Below, in pieces: positions 1 through 5,792 of a stretch of DNA of 8,063 bases. Position numbers and translations under genes: made by a program. A model generated the notes under the pieces. That model saw nothing but the letters and a program-made list of their open reading frames with translations, was not told the origin of the DNA and did no database searches. Origin of the DNA: JAXGVG01 sp040773965 (GTDB lineage Bacteria > Pseudomonadota > Alphaproteobacteria > UBA9219); assembly GCA_040773965.1 (NCBI GenBank), contig JAXGVG010000088.1, positions 1 through 8,063 of the forward strand, read 5' to 3'. Numbering within the stretch: position 1 is the first letter of the stretch; each line of letters starts with the position of its first letter.

Positions 1-45
1 AAAGACAACTTTTTCCCTCAAATCCCCCGAATACGGTTTCGCCAT
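1..45 (-). CDS. IS630-family transposase, N-terminal fragment (partial)
   Basis: Reading the minus strand from the ATG at 45-43 gives MAKPYSGDLREKVVF and then leaves the window still open. This matches the usual start of IS630/Tc1-mariner-type bacterial transposases, which begin with an M-x-K-P-Y-S-x-D-L-R-x-[KR]-V-V consensus leading into a helix-turn-helix that binds the terminal repeats. A strong Shine-Dalgarno segment (AAGGAGG) sits about 9 bases upstream, which supports both the start and the strand. Only 15 residues are visible, so whether the transposase is intact and whether it is one ORF or two frameshifted ORFs cannot be told. Confidence 0.6.
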   Translation of the reverse strand, partial: MAKPYSGDLREKVVF

Positions 46-136
46 CCTTGCTGGCCTCCTTCCCAGCCCTCATGGTGAATCACATTTCAACTGATTTGGG
101 AATCCTAAATCGGGCCAGCCTAATCGGAAAAGGCTC
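1..136 (-). mobile_element. Left-hand part of an IS630-type insertion sequence (runs off the window)
   Basis: A transposase start on the minus strand at 45 lies at the window edge, so the body of the element is outside the window. The outer end is placed by inference. IS630-family elements insert at TA and duplicate it, and a TA at 137-138 directly precedes (minus-strand reading) a segment beginning GAGCCTTTTCCG that could be the terminal inverted repeat. The segment 46-136 would then be the untranslated 5' end of the element. The opposite terminal repeat is not visible, so the boundary is a guess; the family call rests only on the transposase N-terminus. Confidence 0.45.
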
Positions 137-258
137 TAGCCCTGCGTTTTGGGCTGATCCTTGCTCTCGACACTTCCTTTCCACGTCTTCACCCGCTGCC
201 TTGAATACCCGGTAATCCTCCCGGATTCGCGCATTTATACCTTGCAGTATGGGAAGAC

Positions 259-1011
259 TTACAAAACCCCCAGCATGCTCGCCACCAGCGGATGGCGGAC
301 GATGTCGCGGTCGGTCAGGCGCACGACGGCGATGCCGGGCACGACGTCGAGGCGATTGGCGATGTCGCTTAAGCCCGACATGCCGTCCAGCAGATCGCTC
401 TGATCCGGATCGCCGGTCAGCACCATCGTGGAATGCCAACCAAGGCGCGTAAGCAGCATCTTGATCTGGTTGTAGGTGCAGTTCTGGGCTTCGTCGATCA
501 CGACAAAGGCGTTGTTCAGCGTGCGCCCGCGCATGAAGCCGATGGGCGCGATTTCGATCGCGCCGTCGGCAAGGCATTGCTTCAGGCGCTTGTTGCCCAG
601 CCGGTCGATCAGGGCGTCGTACAAGGGCCGGAGGTAAGGCGCCATTTTTTCATGAATGTCGCCCGGAAGAAAACCGATCGTTTCGCCCGCTTCGAGCGCG
701 GGGCGCGAGAGGACGATGCGGTCCACGCGGCCCGATTCAAGCGCCTCGACGGCGGCGCTTATGGCAAGATAGGTTTTGCCTGTGCCGGCCGGCCCGGTCG
801 CGATGACCAGGCTGTTTTTGGCCATGGCTTCGAGAAGCGCGGCCTGGTTGGCGTTTTGCGGCCTGACCTTGCGTACGTAACTTTGGTCGCGGCGATCAAA
901 GGCGGGGTTGTTCAGCGGATCCCACGGCGATCCCGAGGGATAAAGCGGCTCGACGTTATGCGTTCTTTCGTGGCGGTAGTTGTGTTCAAAACGGGCGCGC
1001 CGTTTTCCCAT
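259..1011 (-). CDS. phoH: PhoH family protein (cytosolic P-loop ATPase)
   Basis: This 250-residue protein is a PhoH-type P-loop NTPase, a family of cytosolic ATPases related to the helicase superfamily 1 core and linked in other bacteria to RNA metabolism and phosphate stress. Visible motifs in order are Walker A GPAGTGKT (73-80), the family signature FLPGD (114-118), MRGRT (160-164), Walker B VVIDEAQN (170-177) and the sensor-like TGDPDQ (199-204). The short basic N-terminus and the length resemble the stand-alone E. coli PhoH rather than the longer YbeZ type, and no ybeY or miaB neighbour is seen. The ATG at 1011 is chosen because GAGAGG lies 6 bases upstream. It is transcribed away from rpmJ. 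The biochemical substrate of PhoH proteins is not settled. Confidence 0.92.
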   Translation of the reverse strand: MGKRRARFEHNYRHERTHNVEPLYPSGSPWDPLNNPAFDRRDQSYVRKVRPQNANQAALLEAMAKNSLVIATGPAGTGKTYLAISAAVEALESGRVDRIVLSRPALEAGETIGFLPGDIHEKMAPYLRPLYDALIDRLGNKRLKQCLADGAIEIAPIGFMRGRTLNNAFVVIDEAQNCTYNQIKMLLTRLGWHSTMVLTGDPDQSDLLDGMSGLSDIANRLDVVPGIAVVRLTDRDIVRHPLVASMLGVL

Positions 1012-1050
1012 TAGGACCTCTCTTGGGGCGAAGGGCCCCGGACAGGAGAA

Positions 1051-1079
1051 AGCACACCTCCTTCATGGAGATGTGTCAA
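1051..1079 (-). promoter_or_regulatory. Candidate sigma-70-type promoter of phoH, overlapped by an inverted repeat
   Basis: On the minus strand a perfect TTGACA lies at 1079-1074. After a 17-base spacer, TGTGCT lies at 1056-1051; it matches only three of six positions of the -10 consensus. The spacer contains an imperfect inverted repeat (ACAC-CTCC / GGAG-(AT)-GTGT on the plus strand, 1054-1076) that could be an operator. A second GC-rich hairpin, GGGGC/GCCCC at 1025-1039, would fall in the 5' leader. The -35 is good, the -10 is weak. Confidence 0.4.
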
Positions 1080-1354
1080 GGAACCGGATCGATTTTTAGC
1101 GAAAAAGACGGCAAGGGGAACAACGCCGCAAGCGGGGCATGAAGGGCGGGTTTTCAGCAGCTTGCGAATAACGTTGCCTCGCTTTCCGCCGGGGCCAGAT
1201 CTATGTCTGGCATTGGGTTTATTAATCCTTTTAACCCTGCCTCGAATCTAGATTTCTAAAGTTAACAAGTCCCTAAAAATCCCGGCCGGTTTTCCTATAG
1301 CCACGGACTGTGGTGATTTTATGGCCGGAAAAGCTTAAGAAAAGCAGGGTTTGC
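1080..1354. other. Gene-free divergent region between phoH and rpmJ with several inverted repeats
   Basis: No convincing ORF is present. Visible structures are a perfect 6-bp inverted repeat GCCAGA/TCTGGC at 1194-1211 with a 6-base loop, and a nested pair in which CCGGCC (1282-1287) can pair with GGCCGG (1323-1328) around a small inner hairpin CCAC-GGACT-GTGG (1301-1313). The middle stretch (about 1215-1280) is AT-rich. The nested structure lies upstream of the rpmJ promoter, so it is not in the rpmJ leader unless a second, upstream start site exists. No known riboswitch was recognised. Confidence 0.4.
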
Positions 1355-1384
1355 TTGACAACAACCGCGCGATGACTCTAGGGT
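1355..1384 (+). promoter_or_regulatory. Candidate rpmJ promoter
   Basis: TTGACA at 1355-1360 is followed after 18 bases by TAGGGT at 1379-1384. This leaves a short leader of about 25 bases before the rpmJ ATG. The -35 box is perfect; the -10 is weak, as is common in alphaproteobacterial promoters, which tolerate a poor -10. Confidence 0.5.
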
Positions 1385-1415
1385 GCCGCCTCGATTAAGG
1401 ATAAGGATTAAGCCT

Positions 1416-1541
1416 ATGAAAATCGCGAATTCACTTAAGGCGCTCAAGAAGCGCGACGCCCATTGCAAGATCGTCAAGCGCAAGGGTCGCGTTTACGTCA
1501 TCAACAAAAAGAACCCCCGCTACAAAGCGCGGCAGGGGTAA
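1416..1541 (+). CDS. rpmJ: 50S ribosomal protein L36 (bL36, zinc-ribbon-less form)
   Basis: This 41-residue, very basic protein begins MKIANSLKALKKRDAHCKIV and ends with a KARQG tail, the signature of bL36, the smallest protein of the large ribosomal subunit, which sits on 23S rRNA. It has a single Cys (C17) instead of the CxxC...C...H zinc ribbon, so it is the C-minus (zinc-independent) form usual in alphaproteobacteria. The ATG at 1416 is preceded by an AAGGATAAGGAT purine-rich ribosome site. It stands alone, with its own promoter, and converges on the TPR gene with only 29 bases between the two stop codons. A weak AGCTT/AAGCT hairpin (1544-1561) in that gap is not a convincing terminator. 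Confidence 0.95.
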   Translation: MKIANSLKALKKRDAHCKIVKRKGRVYVINKKNPRYKARQG

Positions 1542-1570
1542 ATAGCTTTGTTATTCAAGCTGTTATAATT

Positions 1571-3352
1571 TCAATTGAGTTGTTGGCGCAACGCATCCTT
1601 GACCCGTTGGATGACGGTTTCCCAGTCGCCTGCTTTCGGTTGGCGGAAAAGGCGCATGGTGGGGTACCACGGGCTGTCGTCGCGGTCCGTCAGCCAGCGC
1701 CAGTCGGGCGAAAAAGGTAAGAGATTCCAAACCTTTATACCCATTCCACCGGCCAGATGCGCCGTGGCGGTGTCGCAGGTTATGACGAGATTCATCTGGG
1801 CCATGAAGCGCGCGGAATCGGCCATATGGCGGAGGCGCGGCGCCAGATCGGTGACGGTACAGGCCGCGATGCGGTCCCGGTCGCCCGGGCGCGCGTCCCT
1901 GTTCAGGCTATAAAAACGCACGTTCGGGACCTCAAACAAACCGGAAAAAACCTGAAGAGGGATGCTGCGCCGGGCGTCGTGCTTGTGCTTCGGCGCGCCC
2001 GCCCAGACGACGGCGGCCTTCAGGAGGCTTTCGGGGGGCAGGAGGGTTGCCTCGTCCGGCTTTGGCACCGGCAGATAGGGGACGCGCGCGGGGACGCTCT
2101 CAAGCGTTGTGCCCAGCGCGTAGGGTAGGTCGAAAATGGACGCGTGAAAGTCGAAGCCGGAAACGGCGCTGCCGCGCGGGATAACCTCGTCTGCGCCGTC
2201 CCATCCCCCGAACAGGGGCGCCAGCACCGGACTGACGAGGAGTTTAACACGCGCGCCCATGTTTTTCAGAACGGGCAGAAAGCGCGCCATCATCAGGCAG
2301 TCGCCCAGACCCTGCTCGTCGCCGATCAGGATGGTTTTTCCCGCAAGAGCTTCGCCCTGCCAAACCGGCTGCGGCCAATCCGGGCGTTTGAGTCCGCCGA
2401 CTTCCTCAAACCGTGCCCGGTAGCGGGCGAAGCCGCGCCGGTAATCGCCCTTCAGCAATTCCAGAAGCGCGAGATGCCAGTGGCGGTTGCCGTATTCGCG
2501 TTCGTCTACGCGGCGCGCGTCTTCGTTTGCAACAGTCTGACCGGACAGTTCGACGGTTTTGCGGAACGCGGCTTCGGCGTCGTCGAGGCGGTTCATGAAT
2601 TGGTGCGTCTGGCCGATGTTGTCCCACGCCTCGACCCAGTCCGGCTTGAGCGCGAGCGTTTTCTGGTAAGCGGCCAGCGCTTCCCCGTGCCGCTCAAGCC
2701 GGTTGAACGCGACGCCGAGGCCGAGCCAGCACGACGGGTTTTGCGGCGCCAGCTCGCAGGCCGTTTGCCCGGCCTGCAGGCTGCGTTCATAGTCGCCGTT
2801 CTTTTCCGACAGATTGCAGAGGTTGAGCCACCCCTCGGCGTAGGACGGCCTGTCCCCGACGGCCTGTTGAAGCTCGCGCACCGCGTCCGCCAGCCGCCCG
2901 TCGCGTTCGTAAATGAGCGCGAGATTGTTCCGCGCTTCGGCGTGCCGGGGCGCGAGTTGCAACGTCTTCGCATAAGCCCGTTCCGCTTCTTCCCACGCGC
3001 CCATGGCGCGAAGCGCGTTACCGAGGTTGTAATGCGCCTCCGGCATGTTCGGCTGCAAGGCAATCGCCTCACGGAACGAAGCGGCGGCCTGTCCCAAGTC
3101 GCCCGAGGACATGAACGCGTTGCCAAGGTAAAAATGAAAGAGCGCCGCTTGCGGATCGAGGCGGAGCGCGTGTTGGATGTAACCGATGGCCTGGGCGGCG
3201 TCGCCTTTTCGATCCAGAAGCGCGCCGAGCAAGGCCAGCGCGTCGGCGTTTTGAGGTTCGGCCGCGAGGGTTGCAAGGTAAAGACGCTCGGCTTCGCCCA
3301 GGTTTCCGGCGCGGTGGGCGGCCGTGGCCCGATCGAGGAGGGAGGGCGTCAT
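1571..3352 (-). CDS. TPR-repeat protein with C-terminal glycosyltransferase-like domain
   Basis: The 593-residue product has about eight consecutive 34-residue tetratricopeptide repeats (residues ~5-276), a protein-binding superhelix, followed by a GT-B-like domain (residues ~290-593). The latter holds GDEQGLGD (near 350) and a C-terminal CDTATAHLAG...LLPFSPDWRW...SPWYP...RLFRQP stretch typical of TPR proteins carrying a GT9/GT41-like domain. In this family such proteins are thought to act in surface polysaccharide or protein glycosylation; the donor and acceptor are unknown here. No signal peptide is seen. The ATG at 3352 is preferred to an upstream in-frame TTG (3373), because its ATGA overlaps the stop of the upstream lipoprotein gene, implying translational coupling. 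No strong Shine-Dalgarno is visible, consistent with coupling. Confidence 0.85.
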   Translation of the reverse strand: MTPSLLDRATAAHRAGNLGEAERLYLATLAAEPQNADALALLGALLDRKGDAAQAIGYIQHALRLDPQAALFHFYLGNAFMSSGDLGQAAASFREAIALQPNMPEAHYNLGNALRAMGAWEEAERAYAKTLQLAPRHAEARNNLALIYERDGRLADAVRELQQAVGDRPSYAEGWLNLCNLSEKNGDYERSLQAGQTACELAPQNPSCWLGLGVAFNRLERHGEALAAYQKTLALKPDWVEAWDNIGQTHQFMNRLDDAEAAFRKTVELSGQTVANEDARRVDEREYGNRHWHLALLELLKGDYRRGFARYRARFEEVGGLKRPDWPQPVWQGEALAGKTILIGDEQGLGDCLMMARFLPVLKNMGARVKLLVSPVLAPLFGGWDGADEVIPRGSAVSGFDFHASIFDLPYALGTTLESVPARVPYLPVPKPDEATLLPPESLLKAAVVWAGAPKHKHDARRSIPLQVFSGLFEVPNVRFYSLNRDARPGDRDRIAACTVTDLAPRLRHMADSARFMAQMNLVITCDTATAHLAGGMGIKVWNLLPFSPDWRWLTDRDDSPWYPTMRLFRQPKAGDWETVIQRVKDALRQQLN

Positions 3353-3759
3353 TCGAAGCAGAAGAAACGGCAACTGGTGGTTTTCACAACCTTGCCGCCG
3401 CAGCTTTCATAGCAGGCTTGATAGGCCCCGGCGCACCTTTTGCCGCAGGCCGTTTCGGCGCATTGGTCGGGACGCTCGAAATCGCGCGGGAAAAGCTCCA
3501 GGGGCCCGCGCAGAAGGAATTGCTCGCGCGCGTATTGCTCGTAATCCTTGATGGCCTGTTCCTGCATCGCGTTCGTGCAGGAACGGCGGTCGAGATCGCA
3601 GCTTTTCTTGCAATGGTCGCGCGCCTGACGGCATTCGTTCACGCACAGCCGCCCGCCCGCCGAGGGAGGAAGCAAATAGCGCGTCGTCGTTGCCGCCCGT
3701 TCGGCGCAAGCGGCGAGAATCAGAAGGGAAAGAAAGGCGAAAAACACAGGCGGGCGCAT
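3349..3759 (-). CDS. Cysteine-rich predicted lipoprotein with repeated CX3C motifs
   Basis: The 136-residue product starts with a short basic stretch and a hydrophobic segment ending in LAAC (C18). This is a good lipobox, so it should be exported and lipid-anchored, probably facing the periplasm. The mature part has 12 further cysteines, ten of them in five CX3C pairs (39/43, 50/54, 105/109, 116/120, 130/134), plus C61 and C100. The two cysteine clusters flank a charged, Cys-free helix-like segment (62-99). This spacing suggests helical hairpins pinned by disulfides, or metal binding. No known family was recognised. The ATG at 3759 is chosen over a TTG two codons upstream. It overlaps the TPR/glycosyltransferase gene by 4 bases, so the two are probably one operon and may work together at the envelope. 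Confidence 0.75.
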   Translation of the reverse strand: MRPPVFFAFLSLLILAACAERAATTTRYLLPPSAGGRLCVNECRQARDHCKKSCDLDRRSCTNAMQEQAIKDYEQYAREQFLLRGPLELFPRDFERPDQCAETACGKRCAGAYQACYESCGGKVVKTTSCRFFCFE

Positions 3760-3846
3760 ACCCAAGGCTTAACCGCATGCCGGGGTTATGACAAGGCGGT
3801 TGTGGGGGGATTAAAAAATAGCTTAATCAAATAGCAGGACTAAAAT

Positions 3847-4779
3847 TTAGACGCCTGCAAAAAGCACATAATGCGTTCTTCCTGTGGCTGACCACGTTTT
3901 AACATGAGACCATCTAGCCTTTTCTGCTGCTTCAATGACAAAAGGAAAAGGAAAACGGTACGAATTCAAAACGGGCAAATATTCGTCTTTCTCAACCGCG
4001 AATTCTTTTTCTGCAAACTTGATGATTTGATCGCGGTTTGAGCGAAGGCCTGTTGCTAGTTGATAATTCTCGGGTGTCCAAGCAACATGATAGTCAAAAC
4101 CGCTTGTATCTATAACACGATCAACACATGTGCGGACAAGTCCACCGAATTCCGGGTTGTCGTAGCAGTCAACGATCTCCTTACCATTTGTGTTGGCATC
4201 AAAGCTTACAAGAAAATAACTTCTAGTGCCAACGGCTTGTCGGTATATCGAAAAGATCTGTGAGAGTCTTTTTTGCAGCAAGACAATATCCGTATAGGTT
4301 TCAAAATTTCCTATTGTCCCGCCCATGATAGCTATGAGTGCATTTGCTTTTACTCCGGGAATATGATCAAAAAAATCTGTAATAATTGTGGTTCCGTCCG
4401 CCCCTAATTCTTCGTTCATAAAAGCAAGTGCTGCTTTGGCAAGAGTTGGCGACAAGTCGACAGGGTAATAATTACTTGCTTTAATGGCTTTCATAATGGG
4501 AAGGCTTTTCGCGCGCACAGAAGCTTCCCCGCCGGGGCCAAGGTCTAGAAAACTGTTGGCGTGAACACCCAATTCATTGATGGCTAGGTTGAAAGTTGCT
4601 TTATCATCCCGTCCCAGATAATACGTTGCCGCACTATGACCATTTTTCCAGCGCTGATCATCAGCATCATCCGTATACATGAAAGTGCCTAGGTGGCCTG
4701 TAACCTCTCCGGACAGCCATTCAATGAGAGCTTTATTAAAACCAATAATTTCTTGTTTTTTTTGTAATTGCGTAATCAT
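3847..4779 (-). CDS. EgtD-like SAM-dependent methyltransferase (PF10017 family)
   Basis: This 310-residue protein resembles the histidine-specific methyltransferase family that includes EgtD, which trimethylates histidine in ergothioneine synthesis. Visible motifs are the SAM-binding DLGPGG (79-84), YYPVDLSP (104-111), GGTIGNFE (153-160, with N158 matching the substrate-binding Asn of EgtD) and CYDN (205-208, Y206 matching the EgtD Tyr). In EgtD a Glu-x-Ser near the C-terminus binds the imidazole; here the equivalent stretch reads LNSYRF (271-276), so the Ser is kept and the Glu is lost. No egtB or other ergothioneine gene is near, so the substrate is probably not histidine. It is the second gene of a pair, 9 bases after the XRE regulator, with AAGG 7 bases before its ATG. 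It is AT-rich compared with its neighbours, suggesting transfer. Confidence 0.82.
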   Translation of the reverse strand: MITQLQKKQEIIGFNKALIEWLSGEVTGHLGTFMYTDDADDQRWKNGHSAATYYLGRDDKATFNLAINELGVHANSFLDLGPGGEASVRAKSLPIMKAIKASNYYPVDLSPTLAKAALAFMNEELGADGTTIITDFFDHIPGVKANALIAIMGGTIGNFETYTDIVLLQKRLSQIFSIYRQAVGTRSYFLVSFDANTNGKEIVDCYDNPEFGGLVRTCVDRVIDTSGFDYHVAWTPENYQLATGLRSNRDQIIKFAEKEFAVEKDEYLPVLNSYRFPFPFVIEAAEKARWSHVKTWSATGRTHYVLFAGV

Positions 4780-4786
4780 ATCACAG

Positions 4787-4797
4787 CCTTATTTAAC
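4787..4797 (-). promoter_or_regulatory. Ribosome-binding segment of the methyltransferase gene, copy of the one before the regulator
   Basis: On the minus strand GTTAAATAAGG ends exactly 7 bases before the methyltransferase ATG (4779). It supplies the AAGG Shine-Dalgarno and also contains the TAA stop of the upstream regulator. The same 11 bases occur at the same distance before the regulator ATG, so initiation on both genes is likely matched and the pair coupled. Confidence 0.65.
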
Positions 4798-5439
4798 AAG
4801 AGGTTCTTTTGAGGCGTCCCACATGGCTTCAAATTGTCGTCTGTAGGCACTTGAAATAGTCCGATTTTGAATAAGAAGAATAAGTGGATCTTCAGGAGCG
4901 CTTGTCACTACAATCGCCATTTTGTCACCATATATATAGAAAGGCACATTTGAAAAATTTGCTTTTAGTTGCCAGCGATATTGACAATAATCAGATGCGC
5001 CTAAATCAAGATCGCTTTCTTCTATTAAGCAACGCATTCTTACGTTATTGTAGTGCGTCATTTCTTTTCGATGATAGTCAAGATATTCCCCCAACTTATC
5101 CTCCAAATATCCTTCAGCAACGCCACAAATAACGATCTCCTCGTTGTTTGTTTGAACCATGTGTCTGACGTCATCGAAAAATGTTTTCAATCCATCAATG
5201 CCAGCCAGAGTCCTCACCTGATGTTGGGCCCATTGCACACCGATGTTACCGATGAATTCAATTCCCTGTGATTCAAGTGCTTGTTTAATCTTTCTCAGCG
5301 TCTCTTCTTTGGCGACGACTTCGTCGTTCAAAATTCTATTCAGGGAGGGACGGCCTATGCCTGCAAGTGAGGCCGCTTCGTCTTGTGTCATACCCGCCAG
5401 CGCCATAGCCGCCGATATTTGTCTCGCTGTTAGCCGCAT
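4789..5439 (-). CDS. XRE-type helix-turn-helix regulator with C-terminal sensor-like domain
   Basis: The 216-residue protein opens with a lambda-repressor-type HTH (residues ~4-57, QISAAMALAGMTQDEAASLA then the recognition-helix region GIGRPSLNRIL). A linker follows, and then a domain with FFDDV (87-91), FYIYGDKMAIVV (167-178) and YRRQFEAMWDAS (199-210). The same three landmarks occur in the regulator at 6068-6754, so the C-terminal half is a shared module, probably ligand-sensing or dimerising; its ligand is unknown. The ATG at 5439 has AAGGG 6-7 bases upstream. It heads a two-gene unit with the EgtD-like methyltransferase and faces a control region with a perfect inverted repeat overlapping its promoter, so it probably regulates its own transcription. 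Codon use is AT-rich, unlike the flanking genes. Confidence 0.8.
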   Translation of the reverse strand: MRLTARQISAAMALAGMTQDEAASLAGIGRPSLNRILNDEVVAKEETLRKIKQALESQGIEFIGNIGVQWAQHQVRTLAGIDGLKTFFDDVRHMVQTNNEEIVICGVAEGYLEDKLGEYLDYHRKEMTHYNNVRMRCLIEESDLDLGASDYCQYRWQLKANFSNVPFYIYGDKMAIVVTSAPEDPLILLIQNRTISSAYRRQFEAMWDASKEPLVK

Positions 5440-5446
5440 AATTAAC

Positions 5447-5457
5447 CCTTATTTAAC
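5447..5457 (-). promoter_or_regulatory. Ribosome-binding segment of the XRE regulator gene
   Basis: GTTAAATAAGG on the minus strand ends 7 bases before the ATG at 5439. It is identical in sequence and spacing to the segment before the methyltransferase ATG, and it decides the start choice for this gene. Confidence 0.65.
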
Positions 5458-5475
5458 TGTACATAGGTCGAGGCC

Positions 5476-5504
5476 TTATTAGCATACAAAAAGTTTTGTT
5501 ACAA
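5476..5504 (-). promoter_or_regulatory. Candidate promoter of the regulator-methyltransferase pair
   Basis: On the minus strand TTGTAA (5504-5499) is followed after a 17-base spacer by TAATAA (5481-5476); each box matches four of six consensus positions. The left arm of the long inverted repeat falls in the spacer, and the right arm lies just upstream of the -35. A protein bound there would compete with RNA polymerase. An alternative set (TTGTAT with TATGTA, further downstream) cannot be excluded. Confidence 0.5.
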
Positions 5505-5518
5505 GCTACTTTTTGTAT
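5484..5518. promoter_or_regulatory. Perfect 10-bp inverted repeat, probable operator
   Basis: ATACAAAAAG at 5484-5493 and CTTTTTGTAT at 5509-5518 are exact inverted copies separated by 15 bases. A second, overlapping inverted repeat, ACAAAA-AG-TTTTGT, occupies 5486-5499. Both sit between the divergent XRE gene and the 5586 gene and surround the -35 box of the XRE promoter. The most likely ligand is the XRE protein encoded next to it, possibly also its paralogue at 6068. Confidence 0.6.
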
Positions 5519-5545
5519 TGCTTTCACCCTATATATTTGCATAAT
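5518..5545 (+). promoter_or_regulatory. Weak candidate promoter for the small-gene cluster
   Basis: CATAAT at 5540-5545 matches five of six -10 positions. The -35 at 16 bases spacing (TTGCTT, 5518-5523) matches only TTG. It would give a leader of roughly 35 bases before the ATG at 5586. Its -35 adjoins the right arm of the inverted repeat, so both directions could be controlled by one operator. Confidence 0.3.
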
Positions 5546-5585
5546 GGGGATATACGAAATGGGTATTTAAACGGGAATTTTAGCT

Positions 5586-5783
5586 ATGCCATTGAATTTT
5601 AACGCACTTGTTGACCGTTTTGGCGAAGTCTGCGCCTGGCATTGTCTGGCCGAGATTGAAAAGGCCGCTCGCCTGAAGCCCCAATCCGGCATCGACGATC
5701 CCGAGGCCCGTTTGGCCCAGGCCCTTCGCGCGCAGGACGCTTTGGCCGTCCTTCATGGCGCCGCCCGCTTTCTGGCCGCCTGA
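5586..5783 (+). CDS. Small protein of unknown function (65 aa)
   Basis: A 65-residue product, MPLNFNALVDRFGEVCAW at the start, then a largely helical Ala/Leu/Arg-rich sequence with two Cys (16 and 20). There is no signal peptide or membrane segment, so it should be cytosolic. I recognise no family. Reasons to believe it is real are its chromosome-like third-position GC richness, its tight placement 9 bases before the next gene, and the matching strand of the cluster. The Shine-Dalgarno is weak (ACGGGAA, about 10 bases upstream). Its promoter region is the AT-rich divergent control segment shared with the XRE-methyltransferase pair. Confidence 0.6.
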   Translation: MPLNFNALVDRFGEVCAWHCLAEIEKAARLKPQSGIDDPEARLAQALRAQDALAVLHGAARFLAA

Positions 5784-5792
5784 GGGGACAAC

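Noticed and set aside
138..155. AGCCC/GGGCT hairpin downstream of phoH
   Set aside because: Only five pairs with an 8-base loop and no T-run; not a convincing terminator.
80..577. 165-codon frame on the minus strand
   Set aside because: It is an Arg-rich shifted frame of phoH that runs on into the IS630 end.
433..1014. 193-codon frame on the plus strand
   Set aside because: Antisense to phoH, which has clear Walker motifs; the product resembles no protein.
3353..3373. Seven-codon N-terminal extension of the TPR protein from a TTG
   Set aside because: The ATG at 3352 forms an ATGA overlap with the lipoprotein stop and begins directly at the first TPR; the TTG has no ribosome site.
2144..3412. 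Long open frame of 422 codons on the plus strand
   Set aside because: It lies entirely antisense to the TPR/glycosyltransferase and lipoprotein genes. Its product has no recognisable domain, and it is a by-product of GC-rich codon use on the other strand.
3809..3828. GATTAA/TTAATC hairpin after the methyltransferase gene
   Set aside because: The stem is six bp with only one G-C pair, and no T-run follows the stem on the minus strand, so it is too weak to call a terminator.
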